A stretch of DNA of 64,000 nucleotides, from NCBI RefSeq assembly GCF_000964545.1, contig NZ_BBVD01000016.1, forward strand, positions 24,463 through 88,462, written 5' to 3'. Positions 1 through 10,913 of this stretch are shown piece after piece (within the stretch, counting starts at the first letter, position 1; every line of letters starts with the position of its first letter). The stretch comes from Comamonas thiooxydans (GTDB lineage: Bacteria > Pseudomonadota > Gammaproteobacteria > Burkholderiales > Burkholderiaceae_C). The notes beneath the pieces were generated by a model that was not told the DNA's origin, ran no database searches, and saw only the letters and a list, made by a program, of their open reading frames with translations. Both the position numbers and the translations under genes were made by a program.

Positions 1-191
1 AGGGCGGAAGGTGCCTCCACGTCGATCACGCCCATCTGGCGCGCACGTTCGGTGGTCGAAGGCGATTTGCTGTAGCCCACCACGCGCTTGACCAGGCCGG
101 CCTTCTTGAGTGCCAGGGCGAAGGAGCCGCCCATCAATCCGCAGCCGATCAAGCCGAGCTGCTCGAACGGCTGCAATTCCTGAGTCGCCAT
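1..191 (-). CDS. tyrA: prephenate dehydrogenase TyrA, N-terminal part (cut by window edge)
   Basis: The first 63 codons of a minus-strand gene that runs off the left edge. The N-terminus carries the dinucleotide-binding glycine motif GCGLMGGSF at about residues 16-24, followed by a KKAGLVKRVVGYS strand typical of prephenate or arogenate dehydrogenases. These enzymes oxidatively decarboxylate prephenate to 4-hydroxyphenylpyruvate in tyrosine synthesis. The ATG (191-189) overlaps the pheA stop by one base (TGATG), so the two genes are probably translationally coupled. The assignment rests on the N-terminal motif and on adjacency to pheA; the catalytic domain is outside the window. Confidence 0.85.
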   Translation of the reverse strand, partial: MATQELQPFEQLGLIGCGLMGGSFALALKKAGLVKRVVGYSKSPSTTERARQMGVIDVEAPSA

Positions 192-1291
192 CACTTGCTC
201 ACCGGGTAGGTGCCCAGCACCTTGTAGAACGCGCACAGGCCTTGCAGCTCCTGCAGGGCGGCGGCCACATTGGCCTGGGCTGGGTGGCCTTCGATGTCGA
301 TGTAGAAGTAATACTCCCATTGGCCGGTGCGGGCCGGGCGCGACTCGAAGCGCGTCATCGAGACGCCGTGCTTTTTCAGCGGCACCAGCAGGTCATGCAC
401 GGCACCGGCGGTGTTGGGCACCGAGACCACCAGGCTGGTGCAGTCGCTGCCGCTGGGCGCGGCCGTGGCCAGCGTGTGCGGCAGGCAGATGACGGCAAAA
501 CGCGTGCGGTTGTAGGCATCGTCCTGGATCGCGTGGCTGACGATGTGCAGGCCGAACTGCTGGGCGGCGCGCTCACCGGCAATGCCGGCCCAGTTGGGGT
601 GAAGGGCCGCCAGGCGCGCGCCTTCGGCATTGCTCTCCACGGGGCGACGTTCGGCATGCGGCAGGTGCTTGGACAACCAGCCCTGGCACTGGGCCAGAGC
701 CTGGGGGTGCGCTGCCACGACCTCGATGCCGTCCAGCGTGTTGCTGGTGCGCATCAGATTGTGGCGGATCAGCATGCTGACCTCGCCCACCACATGGCAG
801 GGCGTGTGCAGGAACATGTCCAGCGAGCGCGTGACCACGCCTTCGTTGGAATTCTCCACGCCCACCACGCCGTACTGGGCGCTGCCGGCGGCTGTGGCAT
901 GAAAGACTTCCTCGAAGCTGTTGCAGTACATCAGGTCGGCCGCGCCGCCGAAGTACTGGATCGCCGCTTCTTCGCAGAAAGTGCCGGCCGGGCCGAGCAC
1001 GGCCACGCGCTGGGGGGATTCCAGCGCCAGGCAGGCCGACATGATTTCGCGCCAGATGGCGGCCACATGCGCGCCCTTGAGCGGGCCGGGGTTGTTGGAC
1101 TTGATCTTCTCGATCACCTGGGCCACGCGGTCCGGGCGGAAGAAGGCCGAGCCTTCCTTCTTCTTGAGCTCGCCCACCTGCTCGGCCACATGGGCGCGCT
1201 GGTTGACCAGCTCCAGCAACTGGCGGTCCAGGGAATCGATCTGGTTGCGCAGCGACAACAGCTCGGGGCTGGCTTGGGGTTCTTGGCTCAT
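191..1291 (-). CDS. pheA: bifunctional chorismate mutase / prephenate dehydratase
   Basis: Converts chorismate to prephenate and then to phenylpyruvate in phenylalanine synthesis. The 366-residue product has an N-terminal AroQ chorismate mutase helix bundle (about 10-95, LRNQIDSLDRQLLELVNQR), a prephenate dehydratase domain starting at VAVLGPAGTFCEEAA, the dehydratase signature NRTRF, and a C-terminal ACT domain with the ESRP Phe-binding motif. I chose ATG 1291 (MSQEPQ), preceded by GAGAG, over an upstream in-frame start at 1330. It lies between serC and tyrA on the same strand, which is the usual betaproteobacterial order. Confidence 0.95.
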   Translation of the reverse strand: MSQEPQASPELLSLRNQIDSLDRQLLELVNQRAHVAEQVGELKKKEGSAFFRPDRVAQVIEKIKSNNPGPLKGAHVAAIWREIMSACLALESPQRVAVLGPAGTFCEEAAIQYFGGAADLMYCNSFEEVFHATAAGSAQYGVVGVENSNEGVVTRSLDMFLHTPCHVVGEVSMLIRHNLMRTSNTLDGIEVVAAHPQALAQCQGWLSKHLPHAERRPVESNAEGARLAALHPNWAGIAGERAAQQFGLHIVSHAIQDDAYNRTRFAVICLPHTLATAAPSGSDCTSLVVSVPNTAGAVHDLLVPLKKHGVSMTRFESRPARTGQWEYYFYIDIEGHPAQANVAAALQELQGLCAFYKVLGTYPVSK

Positions 1292-1300
1292 GAATCTCTC

Positions 1301-1395
1301 AAATTTCGTAGCTGCTGGCGCTTGCTGCACAATGAATTCAAACCAATACCTTGGTGAAGTACTTGCAGATCAAGCGGTGGCAGCTCATCTTTTTA
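1301..1395. repeat. dispersed intergenic palindromic repeat, copy 1 (expanded variant)
   Basis: The serC-pheA gap holds a left arm with TAGCTGCTGGCGCTTG and, about 45 bases on, a right arm TCAAGCGGTGGCAGCTC. These are degenerate versions of the AGCTGCCAGCGCTTG / AAGCGCTGGAGGC arms seen in other gaps of this window. The unusually long loop suggests an insertion or decay. It lies inside the likely serC-pheA-tyrA transcript. Confidence 0.55.
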
Positions 1396-1413
1396 CAAGG
1401 CTAAGGGTGGGGC

Positions 1414-2523
1414 TCAGGCCTGACGTTGCTCGAAGTCACGCATGTAGTCGACCAGCGCCTGCACGCCTGCTATGGGCATGGCGTTGTAGATGCTGGCGCG
1501 CATGCCGCCCACGGACTTGTGGCCCTTGAGCTGCAGCAGGCCGGCTTGCTTGGCACCGGCCAGGAAGGCGTCGTTGCGCGACTCATCATGAAGGAAGAAC
1601 GGAATGTTCATGCGCGAGCGGCAGTTCGCGGCCACCTTGTTCACGTAGAACGAGGATTGGTCCACATAGTCATAGAACAGCTTGGCCTTGGCGATGTTGC
1701 GCGCTTCCATGGCGGCCACGCCGCTGAGGCCGCCTTCGGTCTGGCGCTTGAGCCACTGGAAGGTCAGGCCGGCCATGTAGATGCCCCAGGTGGGAGGCGT
1801 GTTGTACATGCTGCCGTTGTCGGCCACGGTTTTGTAATCAAACGCCGAGGGGCAGACGGGCAGGGCATGGCCCAGCAGGTCTTCGCGCACGATGACGATG
1901 GTCAGGCCCGCGGGGCCGATGTTCTTTTGCGCGCCACCAAAGGCCAGGCCCACGCGGCTCCAGTCGATGGAGCGCGAGGCTACATGCGAGGAAAAGTCGA
2001 TGACCAGCGGTGCATCCGAGCCCAGGGCCTGGAGGTCGGGCAGCTCGTGGAATTCCACGCCGTGAATGGTCTCGTTGCTGCAGATATGCACATAGCTGGC
2101 GCCACGGCTCAGATTCCAGCTGCTGGCGGCGGGAATCGTGGTGTAGTCGCTGTCCTTGGCGCTGGCGGCCACATTGGCATCGCTGGCGTACTTGGCGGCC
2201 TCCTTGGCCGACTTCTGGCTCCAGCTGCCGGTCACCACAAAGTCCACCACGCCGGCGCGCGACAGATTCATGGGCACGATGGCGTTTTCGGCAATGCCGC
2301 CGCCCTGCATGAACAGGATCTTGAAGTGGGCGGGCACGGCCAGCAGCTCGCGCAGATCGGCTTCGGCGGCTTCGTAAATGCTGATGAATTCCTTGCCGCG
2401 GTGGCTCATTTCCATCACCCCCATGCCGGAGCCGTGCCAGTCCAGCATTTCGGCGGCTGCGGTTTGCAGCACTTCTTCAGGGATGGCGGCGGGGCCTGCG
2501 GAGAAGTTAAAAGGGCGGTTCAT
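1414..2523 (-). CDS. serC: phosphoserine aminotransferase
   Basis: A PLP enzyme that converts 3-phosphohydroxypyruvate and glutamate to phosphoserine in serine synthesis; it also acts in PLP synthesis in many bacteria. The 369-residue protein starts MNRPFNFSAGPAAIPEEVL, the SerC N-terminal signature. It contains FMQGGG and the PLP-lysine region FGGAQKNIGPAG near residue 200. ATG 2523 was chosen; a TTG five codons upstream is less likely. The start of a serC-pheA-tyrA operon fits the direction and small gaps. Confidence 0.95.
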   Translation of the reverse strand: MNRPFNFSAGPAAIPEEVLQTAAAEMLDWHGSGMGVMEMSHRGKEFISIYEAAEADLRELLAVPAHFKILFMQGGGIAENAIVPMNLSRAGVVDFVVTGSWSQKSAKEAAKYASDANVAASAKDSDYTTIPAASSWNLSRGASYVHICSNETIHGVEFHELPDLQALGSDAPLVIDFSSHVASRSIDWSRVGLAFGGAQKNIGPAGLTIVIVREDLLGHALPVCPSAFDYKTVADNGSMYNTPPTWGIYMAGLTFQWLKRQTEGGLSGVAAMEARNIAKAKLFYDYVDQSSFYVNKVAANCRSRMNIPFFLHDESRNDAFLAGAKQAGLLQLKGHKSVGGMRASIYNAMPIAGVQALVDYMRDFEQRQA

Positions 2524-2544
2524 CAGATTTACGCTCAAAACATG

Positions 2545-2583
2545 TGAAAGCGCTTGTCTGGCTTGCGCTTTCAGCTATCAAAA
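2545..2583. repeat. dispersed intergenic palindromic repeat, copy 2
   Basis: Between serC and the end of gyrA lies GAAAGCGCTTG, a short loop, then TTGCGCTTTCAGCTA and TCAAAAC. It is a compact, strongly self-complementary member of the same repeat family. As RNA it would form a hairpin, so it may end or stabilise the gyrA transcript. Confidence 0.6.
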
Positions 2584-2652
2584 CATTGGGCCACGGGCAT
2601 GGGGCCATGCCCGTGGCGTCCGGTCCGTATCGGGGCAGCCGGGGCTGGCCGA

Positions 2653-5349
<2,697 letters not shown>

Positions 5350-5578
5350 GTCTAGTGATACTTTGACGGCTGGAAAACAGCCATTTTAGGTCGAATGGCG
5401 TGTGGCAGCAGAGCAACATAACTGAGGAATTACATAGCTGTACTACTTGTTGGTGCCTAGTTGACAACACTCTTGCATGTTACGTATGGCACAATCATTT
5501 CAACGTTTTTGGTGATGGTCACTGATGACGTCCACAGATTCGCAGCCCTGCTGCGGCTTTTTCCCCAAGAGGAGAACC
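5350..5578. promoter_or_regulatory. divergent promoter region between gyrA and ompA-like gene
   Basis: A 229-bp gap without a gene. On the plus strand TTGACA at 5461-5466 is followed 18 bases later by TATGGC (5485-5490), a plausible sigma-70 promoter for the OmpA gene, which leaves a leader of about 80 bases. The gyrA promoter must lie in 5350-5460, but I see no clear consensus pair. The sequence is locally AT-richer than its neighbours. Confidence 0.45.
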
Positions 5579-6223
5579 ATGAAGAAACTGAACAAAGTGG
5601 CGATGTTGTTTGCCTCTGCTGCCCTCGTGACAGCCGCTGGCGCACAAGTGAAGGCTGCTGACGGTGGCAAGACTATCGACAACTGGCAAAACGGCACCAG
5701 CGAACTGGTGTGGAAGAACGGCACGAACGAACTGTGCTGGCGCGATGCCAACTGGACTCCTGCTACTGCCGCTGTTGATTGCGACGGTGCTCTGAAGGCC
5801 CAGGTTGCTGCTCCCGCTCCCGCCGTTGTGCCTCCCGCTCCTGTGGCTCCCCAGCCTGCAGTGGCATCTAAGGTTACCTACTCTGCTGACGCTTTCTTCG
5901 ACTTCGACAAGTCCGTGCTGAAGCCCGCAGGCAAGGCTAAGCTGGATGACCTGACCGGCAAGATCAAGGACATCAACCTGGAAGTCATCATCGCCGTGGG
6001 TCACACTGACTCCGTGGGCTCCGATGCTTACAACCAGAAGCTGTCGGTGCGTCGCGCTGAAGCTGTGAAGGCTTATCTGGTGTCCAAGGGCATCGAAAAG
6101 AGCCGCGTGTACACCGAAGGCAAGGGCGAAAAGCAACCCGTGGCAGACAACAAGACTGCTGCTGGCCGCGCTCAGAACCGTCGCGTGGAAATCGAAGTTG
6201 TGGGCACCAAGGCTGCTCAGTAA
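5579..6223 (+). CDS. OmpA-family outer membrane / peptidoglycan-binding protein
   Basis: A 214-residue exported protein with signal peptide MKKLNKVAMLFASAALVTAA. It has a short N-terminal region containing two Trp-rich stretches and two Cys (LCWRD, VDCDG), then a Pro/Ala-rich linker (APAPAVVPPAPVAPQPAV) and a C-terminal OmpA domain. The domain shows FDFDKSVLKP, GHTDSVGSDAYNQKLSVRRA and GRAQNRRVEI, which bind peptidoglycan. ATG 5579 follows AGGAGAACC. It lacks an eight-stranded barrel, so it is a periplasmic or lipoprotein-like OmpA relative rather than a classic porin. A strong terminator follows, and an abundant protein is expected. Confidence 0.9.
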   Translation: MKKLNKVAMLFASAALVTAAGAQVKAADGGKTIDNWQNGTSELVWKNGTNELCWRDANWTPATAAVDCDGALKAQVAAPAPAVVPPAPVAPQPAVASKVTYSADAFFDFDKSVLKPAGKAKLDDLTGKIKDINLEVIIAVGHTDSVGSDAYNQKLSVRRAEAVKAYLVSKGIEKSRVYTEGKGEKQPVADNKTAAGRAQNRRVEIEVVGTKAAQ

Positions 6224-6240
6224 TCTTTCGATTGCTACAC

Positions 6241-6269
6241 AAAAAGCCCCGGCAACGGGGCTTTTTTTA
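6241..6269 (+). terminator. rho-independent terminator after the OmpA-family gene
   Basis: AAAAAGCCCC-GGCAA-CGGGGCTTTTTTT: a GC stem flanked by A and T runs, 18 bases after the stop codon. A classic intrinsic terminator. Confidence 0.92.
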
Positions 6270-6306
6270 TGCCTGATTCATTGCTGTAATCGCGGACAAT
6301 TGCCTC

Positions 6307-7020
6307 ATGAGCAACACTATCAATGCCGACCCGGCAGAACTGGAAAAATTCTCCAGCCTGGCCCATCGCTGGTGGGATCCCGAGAGTGAATTCAAGCCAC
6401 TGCATCAGATCAACCCCCTGAGACTGGACTGGATCAACGCCCAGGCCCCATTGGCGAACCAGAGGGTGCTGGATGTGGGCTGTGGCGGTGGCATTCTTGC
6501 AGACTCCATGGCGCGCAAAGGAGCCAAGGTGGTGGGTATCGATCTCGCAACCAAGGCTTTGCGCGTTGCGCAGCTGCATGCTCTGGAGGCGGGAACGCCC
6601 AATATTCAATACCATGAGGTCAGCGTCGAGCAACTGGCGCAGGAGCAGCCGGCAAGCTTTGATGTGGTGACCTGCATGGAAATGCTGGAGCATGTGCCCG
6701 ATCCTGCGTCCATCGTGCGGGCATGTGCCCAGCTGGTCAAGCCTGGTGGCTGGGTGTTTTTTTCCACCATCAATCGCAATGCTAAGGCTTTTGCGTTGGC
6801 GATCGTGGCTGCCGAATACATGCTCAAGATGATTCCCAAAGGGACTCATGAGTACGCCAAGTTGCTGCGCCCAAGCGAGTTGGCACGCTTTGCGCGCGAA
6901 GCCGGCCTGGATGTGCAAGGCAGCAAGGGCATGGAGCACAACCCGATCTCGGGCCGCTATTGGCTCAGCAATGACACCTCGGTCAATTACATGCTGGCAA
7001 CACGCCGCCCTCAGGAGTGA
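6307..7020 (+). CDS. ubiG: ubiquinone biosynthesis O-methyltransferase UbiG
   Basis: A SAM-dependent methyltransferase that performs both O-methylations of ubiquinone synthesis. The 237-residue protein begins with the UbiG hallmark AELEKFSSLAHRWWDPESEFKPLHQINPLRL. It has the SAM motif VLDVGCGGGILAD (about 56-68), and later CMEMLEHVPDP and FFSTINRN. It is followed with a 5-base gap by gph, a pairing common in betaproteobacteria. Confidence 0.95.
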   Translation: MSNTINADPAELEKFSSLAHRWWDPESEFKPLHQINPLRLDWINAQAPLANQRVLDVGCGGGILADSMARKGAKVVGIDLATKALRVAQLHALEAGTPNIQYHEVSVEQLAQEQPASFDVVTCMEMLEHVPDPASIVRACAQLVKPGGWVFFSTINRNAKAFALAIVAAEYMLKMIPKGTHEYAKLLRPSELARFAREAGLDVQGSKGMEHNPISGRYWLSNDTSVNYMLATRRPQE

Positions 7021-7025
7021 CAGCC

Positions 7026-7685
7026 ATGTGGAAGCACGTTAGAGCCGTTCTTTTCGATCTGGATGGCACTTTGATAGACAGCGCTCCTGATCTGGGAGCT
7101 GCAGCAGACAAGATGCGTGTGGATCGCGGCATGCCGTCGTTGCCACTCCATGCCTACCGCCATATGGCTGGGGCTGGAGCGCGTGGAATGCTGGGTATTG
7201 CGTTCGGCATGACGCCTGACTCTGCAGGCTTTGCGGAAATGCGCGAGGAGTTCTTTCGCAATTACGAGCAATGCATGACCGAGCGCACCTATGCTTTTGA
7301 TGGCGTGCCTGAGTTGATCCGGGCGTTGGAAGCCGGCCCGCTTCTATGGGGTGTGGTGACCAACAAGTCCATGCGCTTCACCGAGCCGCTGACACGTCAG
7401 ATGCCCTTGTTTGCTCAGGCTGCGGCCGTGGTGAGCGGGGACACTACGCCGCATTCCAAGCCTCACCCCGAGCCTCTGTTTGAAGCCGCACGACGCATGC
7501 AGATTGCTCCCGAGCATTGCATCTATGTCGGAGATGACGAGCGCGATATCCAGGCGGGTGCAGCAGCGGGTATGAAAACCGTAGCTGCACGCTATGGCTA
7601 CCTGGGTGCGACAGCAGATACGGTTCATTGGGGTGCCGATGCACATATCAATTCACCGCTTGAGCTGTTGAAGTTGCTGGGATGA
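7026..7685 (+). CDS. gph: phosphoglycolate phosphatase (HAD family)
   Basis: A 219-residue HAD hydrolase. Motif I FDLDGTLIDSAPDLG holds the nucleophile Asp and the acid/base Asp. Motif II is VVTNKS, and motif III with the Mg-binding aspartates is YVGDDERDIQAG. ATG 7026 follows AGGAG with a spacing of 8. The family removes phosphate from 2-phosphoglycolate and small phosphoesters. Coupling to ubiG is known elsewhere, but the functional link is loose. The gene end overlaps the probable ssrA promoter. Confidence 0.9.
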   Translation: MWKHVRAVLFDLDGTLIDSAPDLGAAADKMRVDRGMPSLPLHAYRHMAGAGARGMLGIAFGMTPDSAGFAEMREEFFRNYEQCMTERTYAFDGVPELIRALEAGPLLWGVVTNKSMRFTEPLTRQMPLFAQAAAVVSGDTTPHSKPHPEPLFEAARRMQIAPEHCIYVGDDERDIQAGAAAGMKTVAARYGYLGATADTVHWGADAHINSPLELLKLLG

Positions 7686-7694
7686 GGCTAGAAT
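7668..7694 (+). promoter_or_regulatory. probable ssrA promoter
   Basis: TTGAAG (7668-7673) and TAGAAT (7689-7694) lie 15 bases apart, with the mature tmRNA 5' end starting 9 bases after the -10. The elements sit within the last codons of gph. The spacing is short, so this is a suggestion only. Confidence 0.4.
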
Positions 7695-7703
7695 AGGCAC
7701 TAA

Positions 7704-8080
7704 GGGGCTGTCCTGGTTTCGACGTGGGTTCGGGACCGGTGCGGTGCATGTCGAGCTTGAGTGACGCTCGTAAATCTCCATTCAAAAAACTAACTGCAAA
7801 CGACGAACGTTTCGCACTCGCCGCTTAATCCGGTGAGCCTTGCAACAGCACGCTAGTGGGCTGGGCAAGGGGGTAGCAATACCTCCCGGCTGCAAGGGAA
7901 TTTACATTAGCTGGCTGGATACCGGGCTTCTTGGTATTTGGCGAGATTTTAGGAAGCTGGCTACCCAAGCAGCGTGTGCCTGCGGGGTTTGGGTGGCGAG
8001 ATTTAAAACAGAGCACTAAACATGTAGATCTGTCCGGCGAAGGCTTACGGACGCGGGTTCAATTCCCGCCAGCTCCACCA
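7704..8080 (+). ncRNA. ssrA: transfer-messenger RNA (tmRNA)
   Basis: A one-piece tmRNA of 377 bases. The 5' end GGGGCTGTCCTGG pairs with the 3' end, which closes with a T-arm (GGGTTCAATTCCC) and an encoded CCA. The resume frame runs 7796-7828 and encodes the tag ANDERFALAA followed by TAA, typical of Burkholderiales. tmRNA rescues stalled ribosomes with SmpB. The 3' end is a frequent integration site, and an integrase gene starts 219 bases downstream. Confidence 0.97.
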
Positions 8081-8091
8081 TCCACCCATCT

Positions 8092-8126
8092 AAAAGGGTT
8101 CAATGAAGTTCATTGAACCCTTTTTT
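8092..8126 (+). terminator. rho-independent terminator after ssrA
   Basis: A perfect 15-bp inverted repeat (8093-8107 and 8109-8123), AAAGGGTTCAATGAA against TTCATTGAACCCTTT, followed by further T residues. It ends the tmRNA transcript. Confidence 0.9.
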
Positions 8127-8194
8127 CTTTTGGTAAATCAATGACTTATCGTCTTTTTATGTCTTAAGTGATTTCACTGCTGCCAAAGCATGCA

Positions 8195-8340
8195 TGGGGA
8201 ACAGTTGGGGGAACAAGTGGGGGTAATGGTAAATTTACCCACTATTGTTCCCCCTTTCCCCTCTGGGGGAGGCCTTTGTGAGAGGATTTGTTCCCCCTAT
8301 GTTGACTGATGCACAGTGCCGAAACGCAGTCTGTTCCCCC
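8195..8340. repeat. five TGTTCCCCC-type repeats around the integrase start
   Basis: TGGGGAACA (8195-8203) and TGGGGGAACA (8206-8215) face TGTTCCCCC at 8246-8254, 8289-8297 and 8332-8340. Two copies are on one strand and three on the other; the last lies inside the integrase coding region. Such clustered short repeats beside an integrase suggest arm-type integrase or excisionase sites, or an autoregulatory operator. I can see the repeats; their function is inferred. Confidence 0.6.
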
Positions 8341-9549
8341 GGTGCCAAGCGAGAGCGTTTTTCTGACGCAGGTGGCCTTTACCTTGAGGTCAGCCCTGCA
8401 GGCTCTCGACGCTGGTTCTGGAAGTATCGAAAAGATGGTAAAGAGGGGCGCCTGGCGCTAGGCCGCTATCCGGAAGTTAGTTTGACTGCTGCTCGGAAAG
8501 CTAGGGATGCTGCTCGGTTGCAGAAGTCAGAAGGCATTGACCCCGCTAAGGCACGCAAGCTGGAAAAATTGGTCAACCCAACTGGGGTAGCTGACACATT
8601 CAAAGCGGTGGCGCTGGAGTGGTACGAAAAGCAGGTGCCACGCTGGAGCCCTGGTCATGCTGAGAGAATGCATCGTCAACTGGAGCGCGACTTGTTCCCG
8701 TGGATTGGTGACCGGGAAATGGCGCAGATCCAGCCCATGGAGTTACTGGCTGTGCTGCAGAAAGTGGAAGCGCGCGGGGCTGTGGAGACCGCTGACCGTG
8801 CACTGATGTTGGCGCGACAGGTCTGGCGCTACTGGCTACCAACAGCCAGCAATACTCAACGTGACATCACCGAAGGCCTGAAAGCTCGATTGACTCCATA
8901 TCGAGGCACGAACTTTCCTGCGATTGTGGAGCCCCAGCGCTTTGGGGAGCTTCTGCGAGCCATGTACGCCTATAAAGGTGGACCCTTTGTACGCACAGCT
9001 CTTTTGTTAGCTCCCTTGCTGTATCAACGCCCAGGCAATCTTCGGATGATGGAGTGGGCAGAGTTGGATCTGGATGCAGCGCTTTGGAAGATTCCTAGCG
9101 CCAAGATGAAGCGTAGCGTGCAGGAAAAAGAAAATGGAGAACCGCATGTGGTGCCACTGCCAAAGCAAGCTGTGGCGATGCTGCGTGAATTGCTGCCGCT
9201 TAGTGGCCGTGGACGATATGTATTCCCTGGTCAACGTGACCACGACCGCCCGATGTCCGATAACTCTGTGCGTACAGCTCTGTACAGCCTGGGAGTTGGC
9301 GAAGAGCAAAGCTGGCATGGTTTTCGAGCGAGTGCCAGAACCATGTTGGTCGATCAGCTTGACCTTGATCCGTTGGCGATAGAGGCCAATCTGGCGCATG
9401 CCGTTAAGGATGCCAACGGACGTAGCTACAACCGGACAAAGTACTTGGCAAAGCGTTTCGATCAGGTTCAGCAGTGGGCTGATTACTTGGATCGCTTGCG
9501 CGAGGGTGCTGCCGCGATCGAGTTTCCACAAAAAAACAAGGTCATATGA
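8299..9549 (+). CDS. P4-type tyrosine integrase
   Basis: A 416-residue site-specific recombinase of the prophage P4 / genomic-island type. It has an N-terminal arm-binding domain (LTDAQCRNAVCSP, GGLYLEVSPAGSRRWFWKYR, RLALGRYPEVSLTAAR), a central SAM-like domain, and a C-terminal catalytic domain. Visible catalytic residues are Arg in RPGNLRMMEW, His-x-x-Arg in HGFRASART, His in LAHAV and the nucleophile Tyr in SYNRTKYL. All expected residues are present, so the enzyme may be active. ATG 8299 gives the standard MLTD start. It points away from ssrA, the usual arrangement when attL is the tmRNA 3' end. No second copy of the ssrA 3' end was found in the window. Confidence 0.9.
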   Translation: MLTDAQCRNAVCSPGAKRERFSDAGGLYLEVSPAGSRRWFWKYRKDGKEGRLALGRYPEVSLTAARKARDAARLQKSEGIDPAKARKLEKLVNPTGVADTFKAVALEWYEKQVPRWSPGHAERMHRQLERDLFPWIGDREMAQIQPMELLAVLQKVEARGAVETADRALMLARQVWRYWLPTASNTQRDITEGLKARLTPYRGTNFPAIVEPQRFGELLRAMYAYKGGPFVRTALLLAPLLYQRPGNLRMMEWAELDLDAALWKIPSAKMKRSVQEKENGEPHVVPLPKQAVAMLRELLPLSGRGRYVFPGQRDHDRPMSDNSVRTALYSLGVGEEQSWHGFRASARTMLVDQLDLDPLAIEANLAHAVKDANGRSYNRTKYLAKRFDQVQQWADYLDRLREGAAAIEFPQKNKVI

Positions 9550-9551
9550 CA

Positions 9552-9580
9552 ATAAGCCAGCGCTTAGGGCGCTGGCTTAT
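9552..9580 (+). terminator. inverted repeat after the integrase, possible terminator
   Basis: A 12-bp perfect inverted repeat, ATAAGCCAGCGC / GCGCTGGCTTAT with a 5-base loop, starts right after the integrase stop. There is no T tract, so termination would be weak or bidirectional. Confidence 0.55.
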
Positions 9581-9690
9581 GTGTTGCGGGTAGCTGCGTT
9601 AACTTGCGCTGAGCGCCCGCCAACCGTTCTCAGTTTTGGAGTTGATCCGATTCCGTGGACACATCATTCTTTGTGTTCAAGGAGTCGCAA

Positions 9691-9966
9691 ATGTCCAAAG
9701 TACGACCGCCATACCCGGCGGAATTCCGCCAGCAGATGGTCGAGCTCGTTCGAGCGGGACGTTCACCCGCGCAACTCTCGCGAGAGTTCGGTGTCACCGC
9801 CCAGTCCATCACCAACTGGGTTGGCCAAGCCGCCATCGACGACGGCAAGCCTTTGCCGGGCAAGGAAGGTCTAACCACAGCCGAGCGAGAAGAGCTGGTG
9901 CGCTTACGCCGACAGCTTCGCCAAGTTCAAATGGAGCGTGACATCTTGGCAAAGGCTACGGCCTAG
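9691..9966 (+). CDS. IS3-family transposase OrfA
   Basis: A 91-residue DNA-binding protein starting MSKVRPPYPAEFRQQMVEL after AAGGAGTCGCAA. It has a helix-turn-helix (LSREFGVTAQSITNWVGQA) and a C-terminal leucine-zipper-like helix (VRLRRQLRQVQMERDIL) typical of IS3 OrfA. The frame ends at TAG 9964. The orfB frame is -1 relative and is open across the end of orfA, so programmed frameshifting near GGCAAAGGC would make OrfAB. Confidence 0.9.
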   Translation: MSKVRPPYPAEFRQQMVELVRAGRSPAQLSREFGVTAQSITNWVGQAAIDDGKPLPGKEGLTTAEREELVRLRRQLRQVQMERDILAKATA

Positions 9967-10010
9967 TTTGCCGGTCGCAGCGATGCGACAGCCGCGAGGT
10001 CTTCGGACTC

Positions 10011-10913
10011 GTGATGGCGAATCAGGCCGACCTTCCGGTGCGCACCATGTGCCGCGTCCTCGGTGTCTCTGCAAGCGGGTTCTATGCCTGGCGAGAGCGC
10101 ACTCCGTCCCAGCGCAGCATCGCCAACGCGGTCATGACCGAGCGTATCCGCCAGATTCACCGGGATTCCTACGAGTCCTACGGCATGCCTCGGGTGCGGG
10201 CCGAGCTCATTGAGCAAGGCGTGAGCATCAGCCGACAGCGTGTGGCGCGCCTCATGCGGCAAGCCGGTATCCATGGCATCAGCAAGCGCCGTGGCTTCAC
10301 GGTGACCACTCGCCACGATAAGCATCAGCGCCCGGCAAGTGACCTAGTCAACTGGCGTTTCCACGCTACCGGTCCCAACCATCTGTGGGTGGCTGACATG
10401 ACCTATGTGCCGACCTGGATGGGCTTCCTTTATCTAGCCGTGGTCATCGATGTCTGGAGTCGGCGTGTGGTGGGCTGGTCCATGGGTGAACGCATGACCT
10501 CAGACCTCGTGCTCGCGGCGCTGAACATGGCACTGGAGCAGCGAAAACCCAAGGGCGTCATCCACCACAGCGACCAGGGCAGCCAGTACACCAGCCTGGC
10601 CTTTGGCGAGCGCTGCCGGCAGATGCAGGTGCGCCCGTCGATGGGGACGGTGGGTGATGCCTACGACAACGCCATGGCCGAAAGCTTCTTTGCCAGGTTG
10701 GAAGGCGAACTCATTGAGCGCAACTCTTTCCAGAGCAAGGCCCAGGCCAGCATGGCGGTCTTCACCTGGATTGAGGGCTGGTACAACCCACGGCTTCGTC
10801 ACAGTGGCCTGGGCTACCTCTCACCCCTGAACTTTGAAAGTAGCAATGAAGCCATGTTCGATGTCGTCGAAGGTGGCAACGTGCATGTCGAGACAACACC
10901 CGAAACGGTTTGA
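10011..10913 (+). CDS. IS3-family transposase OrfB (DDE integrase core)
   Basis: A 300-codon frame for the catalytic half of the IS3 transposase. The N-terminal HTH_21 region (YESYGMPRVRAELIEQG) precedes an rve core. The DDE residues are Asp in VADMTYV, Asp in HHSDQGSQYTS and Glu in AMAESFFARLEGE, and the C-terminal YNPRLRHSGLGYLSP is typical. Only a GTG start is available, so production as an OrfAB fusion by -1 frameshift is likely. No internal stop is seen. Confidence 0.92.
   Translation: MMANQADLPVRTMCRVLGVSASGFYAWRERTPSQRSIANAVMTERIRQIHRDSYESYGMPRVRAELIEQGVSISRQRVARLMRQAGIHGISKRRGFTVTTRHDKHQRPASDLVNWRFHATGPNHLWVADMTYVPTWMGFLYLAVVIDVWSRRVVGWSMGERMTSDLVLAALNMALEQRKPKGVIHHSDQGSQYTSLAFGERCRQMQVRPSMGTVGDAYDNAMAESFFARLEGELIERNSFQSKAQASMAVFTWIEGWYNPRLRHSGLGYLSPLNFESSNEAMFDVVEGGNVHVETTPETV

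Noticed and set aside
8093..8123. Palindrome after ssrA as an attachment site
   Set aside because: It is a canonical terminator with a T tract and is better explained as the end of the tmRNA transcript.
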